The notes under the pieces were generated by a model that made no database searches, was not told the DNA's origin, and was given only the letters and a program-made list of their open reading frames with translations. Positions 5,612-6,520 of a stretch of DNA of 6,520 nt are shown in pieces; the stretch's first letter is position 1, and every line of letters begins with the position of its first letter. The stretch comes from Alphaproteobacteria bacterium (lineage in GTDB: Bacteria > Pseudomonadota > Alphaproteobacteria > Acetobacterales > Acetobacteraceae): contig JAAFHD010000211.1 of NCBI GenBank assembly GCA_013298245.1, positions 1 through 6,520 of the forward strand, written 5' to 3'. A program made the position numbers and the translations under genes.

Positions 5612-6520
5612 ATGCCCGAAGGCGCGCTGCAAACCGGAACCGAGAGGCGGCCCACCGCCCCGGCCGCGCGCGCGCCCTATTACGCGGCACTCGACCTCGG
5701 CACGAACAACTGCCGCCTGCTGGTCGGCACACCCGCACAAGGCGGCTTCCGCGTCGTCGACAGCTTCAGCCGAATCGTGCGCCTGGGCGAAGGCCTGGCC
5801 GCCACCGGCCGCCTGTCCGACGCCGCCATGGACCGCGCCGTGGACGCGCTTCGCGGCTGCGCCGAAAAACTGACGCGCCGCCCACTCCGTGGCTTCGCCG
5901 CCGTCGCCACCGAAGCCTGCCGCCGCGCCACCAACGGCCGCGAATTCCTCGCGCGCGTCCACGCCGAGACCGGCATCGCCCCCCGCGTCATCAACGCGCG
6001 CGAAGAAGCCCAACTCGCCATGGCATCCTGCGCCCCCCTGCTGCGCAACACCGACCGCCGCGCCATCCTCTTCGACATCGGCGGCGGCTCCACCGAAATC
6101 GCCTGGATGCGCGCCGACAACCGCAGCCGCGAACCCGACCTGGCCGGCACCATCTCCATCCCCGTCGGCGTCGTCACCCTGTCCGAACGGCCCGGCGACA
6201 GCTGCTTTACCCGCGCAGGCTTCAACGCCGTGCGCGACGAAGTGGCGGAAAAACTCCGCGCCTTCGACAACGTCCACTGCATCACACACGAAATCCGCGA
6301 CGGCGGCGTCAGGTTGATCGGCACCTCCGGCACCGTCACCACCCTCGCCGGCACCGTCCTCGACCTCCCCCGATACCGCCGCCAATGGGTCGACGGCATC
6401 AGCCTCAACACCGACGCCGCCGACGAAGCCCTCGAAAAACTCTTCACCATGGGACGCGAAGGCCTGGCCAAACACCCCTGCATCGGACCCGACCGCGCCG
6501 ACTTCGTCCTCCCCGGCTGC
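5612..6520 (+). CDS. Ppx/GppA family phosphatase (exopolyphosphatase-like), 3' truncated by window edge
   Basis: Translation from the ATG at 5612 stays open for 303 codons to the window edge. Ppx/GppA enzymes of the actin-like ATPase superfamily remove terminal phosphate from polyphosphate or convert pppGpp to ppGpp in the cytoplasm. Visible motifs: phosphate-1 loop AALDLGTNNCRLLVG (25-39); VATEACRRATNG, the R-x-A-x-N-x segment; REEAQLA (130-136) with the likely catalytic glutamate (E131 or E132); phosphate-2 DIGGGSTE (155-162); GTSGTVTTLAG (237-247); and RADFVLPGC at the edge, which normally begins the last 40-60 residues of short alphaproteobacterial forms. Polyphosphatase and pppGpp phosphatase cannot be told apart from this. 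An in-frame ATG at 5507 would add 35 residues without homology marks or Shine-Dalgarno; a TTG at 5600 is also possible. SD before 5612 is weak (GGAA). Codons become strongly C-ending in the second half. In many alphaproteobacteria such a gene precedes rlmE; that lies outside the window. Confidence 0.9.
   Translation, partial: MPEGALQTGTERRPTAPAARAPYYAALDLGTNNCRLLVGTPAQGGFRVVDSFSRIVRLGEGLAATGRLSDAAMDRAVDALRGCAEKLTRRPLRGFAAVATEACRRATNGREFLARVHAETGIAPRVINAREEAQLAMASCAPLLRNTDRRAILFDIGGGSTEIAWMRADNRSREPDLAGTISIPVGVVTLSERPGDSCFTRAGFNAVRDEVAEKLRAFDNVHCITHEIRDGGVRLIGTSGTVTTLAGTVLDLPRYRRQWVDGISLNTDAADEALEKLFTMGREGLAKHPCIGPDRADFVLPGC

Noticed and set aside
5597..6483. Long minus-strand open frames opposite the Ppx/GppA gene
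   Set aside because: Low-complexity Ala/Gly/Asp/Val or Arg/Ser/Pro-rich translations, antisense to a gene with all core motifs; frame openness follows from the C-ending codons of the real gene.

Overview
The window is GC-rich (strongly G/C at third codon positions) with dense, short-gapped bacterial genes. The gene content and the protein style (a Rhodobacter-type phosphatidylethanolamine N-methyltransferase, a short Ppx/GppA phosphatase, an AEC permease, an orphan family-5 solute-binding protein) point to an alphaproteobacterium, most likely of the Acetobacteraceae (Roseomonas-like). That placement is inference from recognised families and composition; no search was run.

Layout: positions 1-4548 carry a co-directional plus-strand run. 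It starts with the 3' end of a small protein with a BamE/SmpA-like look, whose stop overlaps by four bases the GTG start of an AEC-family (auxin efflux carrier) permease. After a 100-nt gap comes a pmtA-type methyltransferase that makes phosphatidylcholine from phosphatidylethanolamine. A 62-nt gap holding a perfect 7+7 inverted repeat leads to a PhzF-family isomerase/epimerase-like protein, and 69 nt further an exported family-5 (peptide/nickel type) ABC substrate-binding protein without permease or ATPase genes beside it. A textbook Rho-independent terminator (11-bp stem, T5) closes this run at about 4573-4604.

Positions 4609-5436 hold a convergent minus-strand gene for an exported DUF4394 protein. 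Its last codons and stop form part of a 26-bp tandem repeat that has been copied twice downstream of the gene, each full copy carrying a 7-bp-stem hairpin. A 175-nt divergent spacer follows, then a plus-strand Ppx/GppA-family phosphatase that runs off the right edge with all core motifs present.

The genes do not form one obvious pathway: membrane lipid methylation, small-molecule transport, solute capture and polyphosphate/ppGpp metabolism sit side by side as ordinary chromosomal neighbours. I see no mobile element, CRISPR array, RNA gene or defence system, and nothing that amounts to a new biological system. The points worth a second look are small in scale: the repeat at the end of the DUF4394 gene, a possible 31-codon leader ORF overlapping the pmtA start, the palindrome ahead of the PhzF-family gene, and a synonymous-codon shift inside the Ppx/GppA gene.
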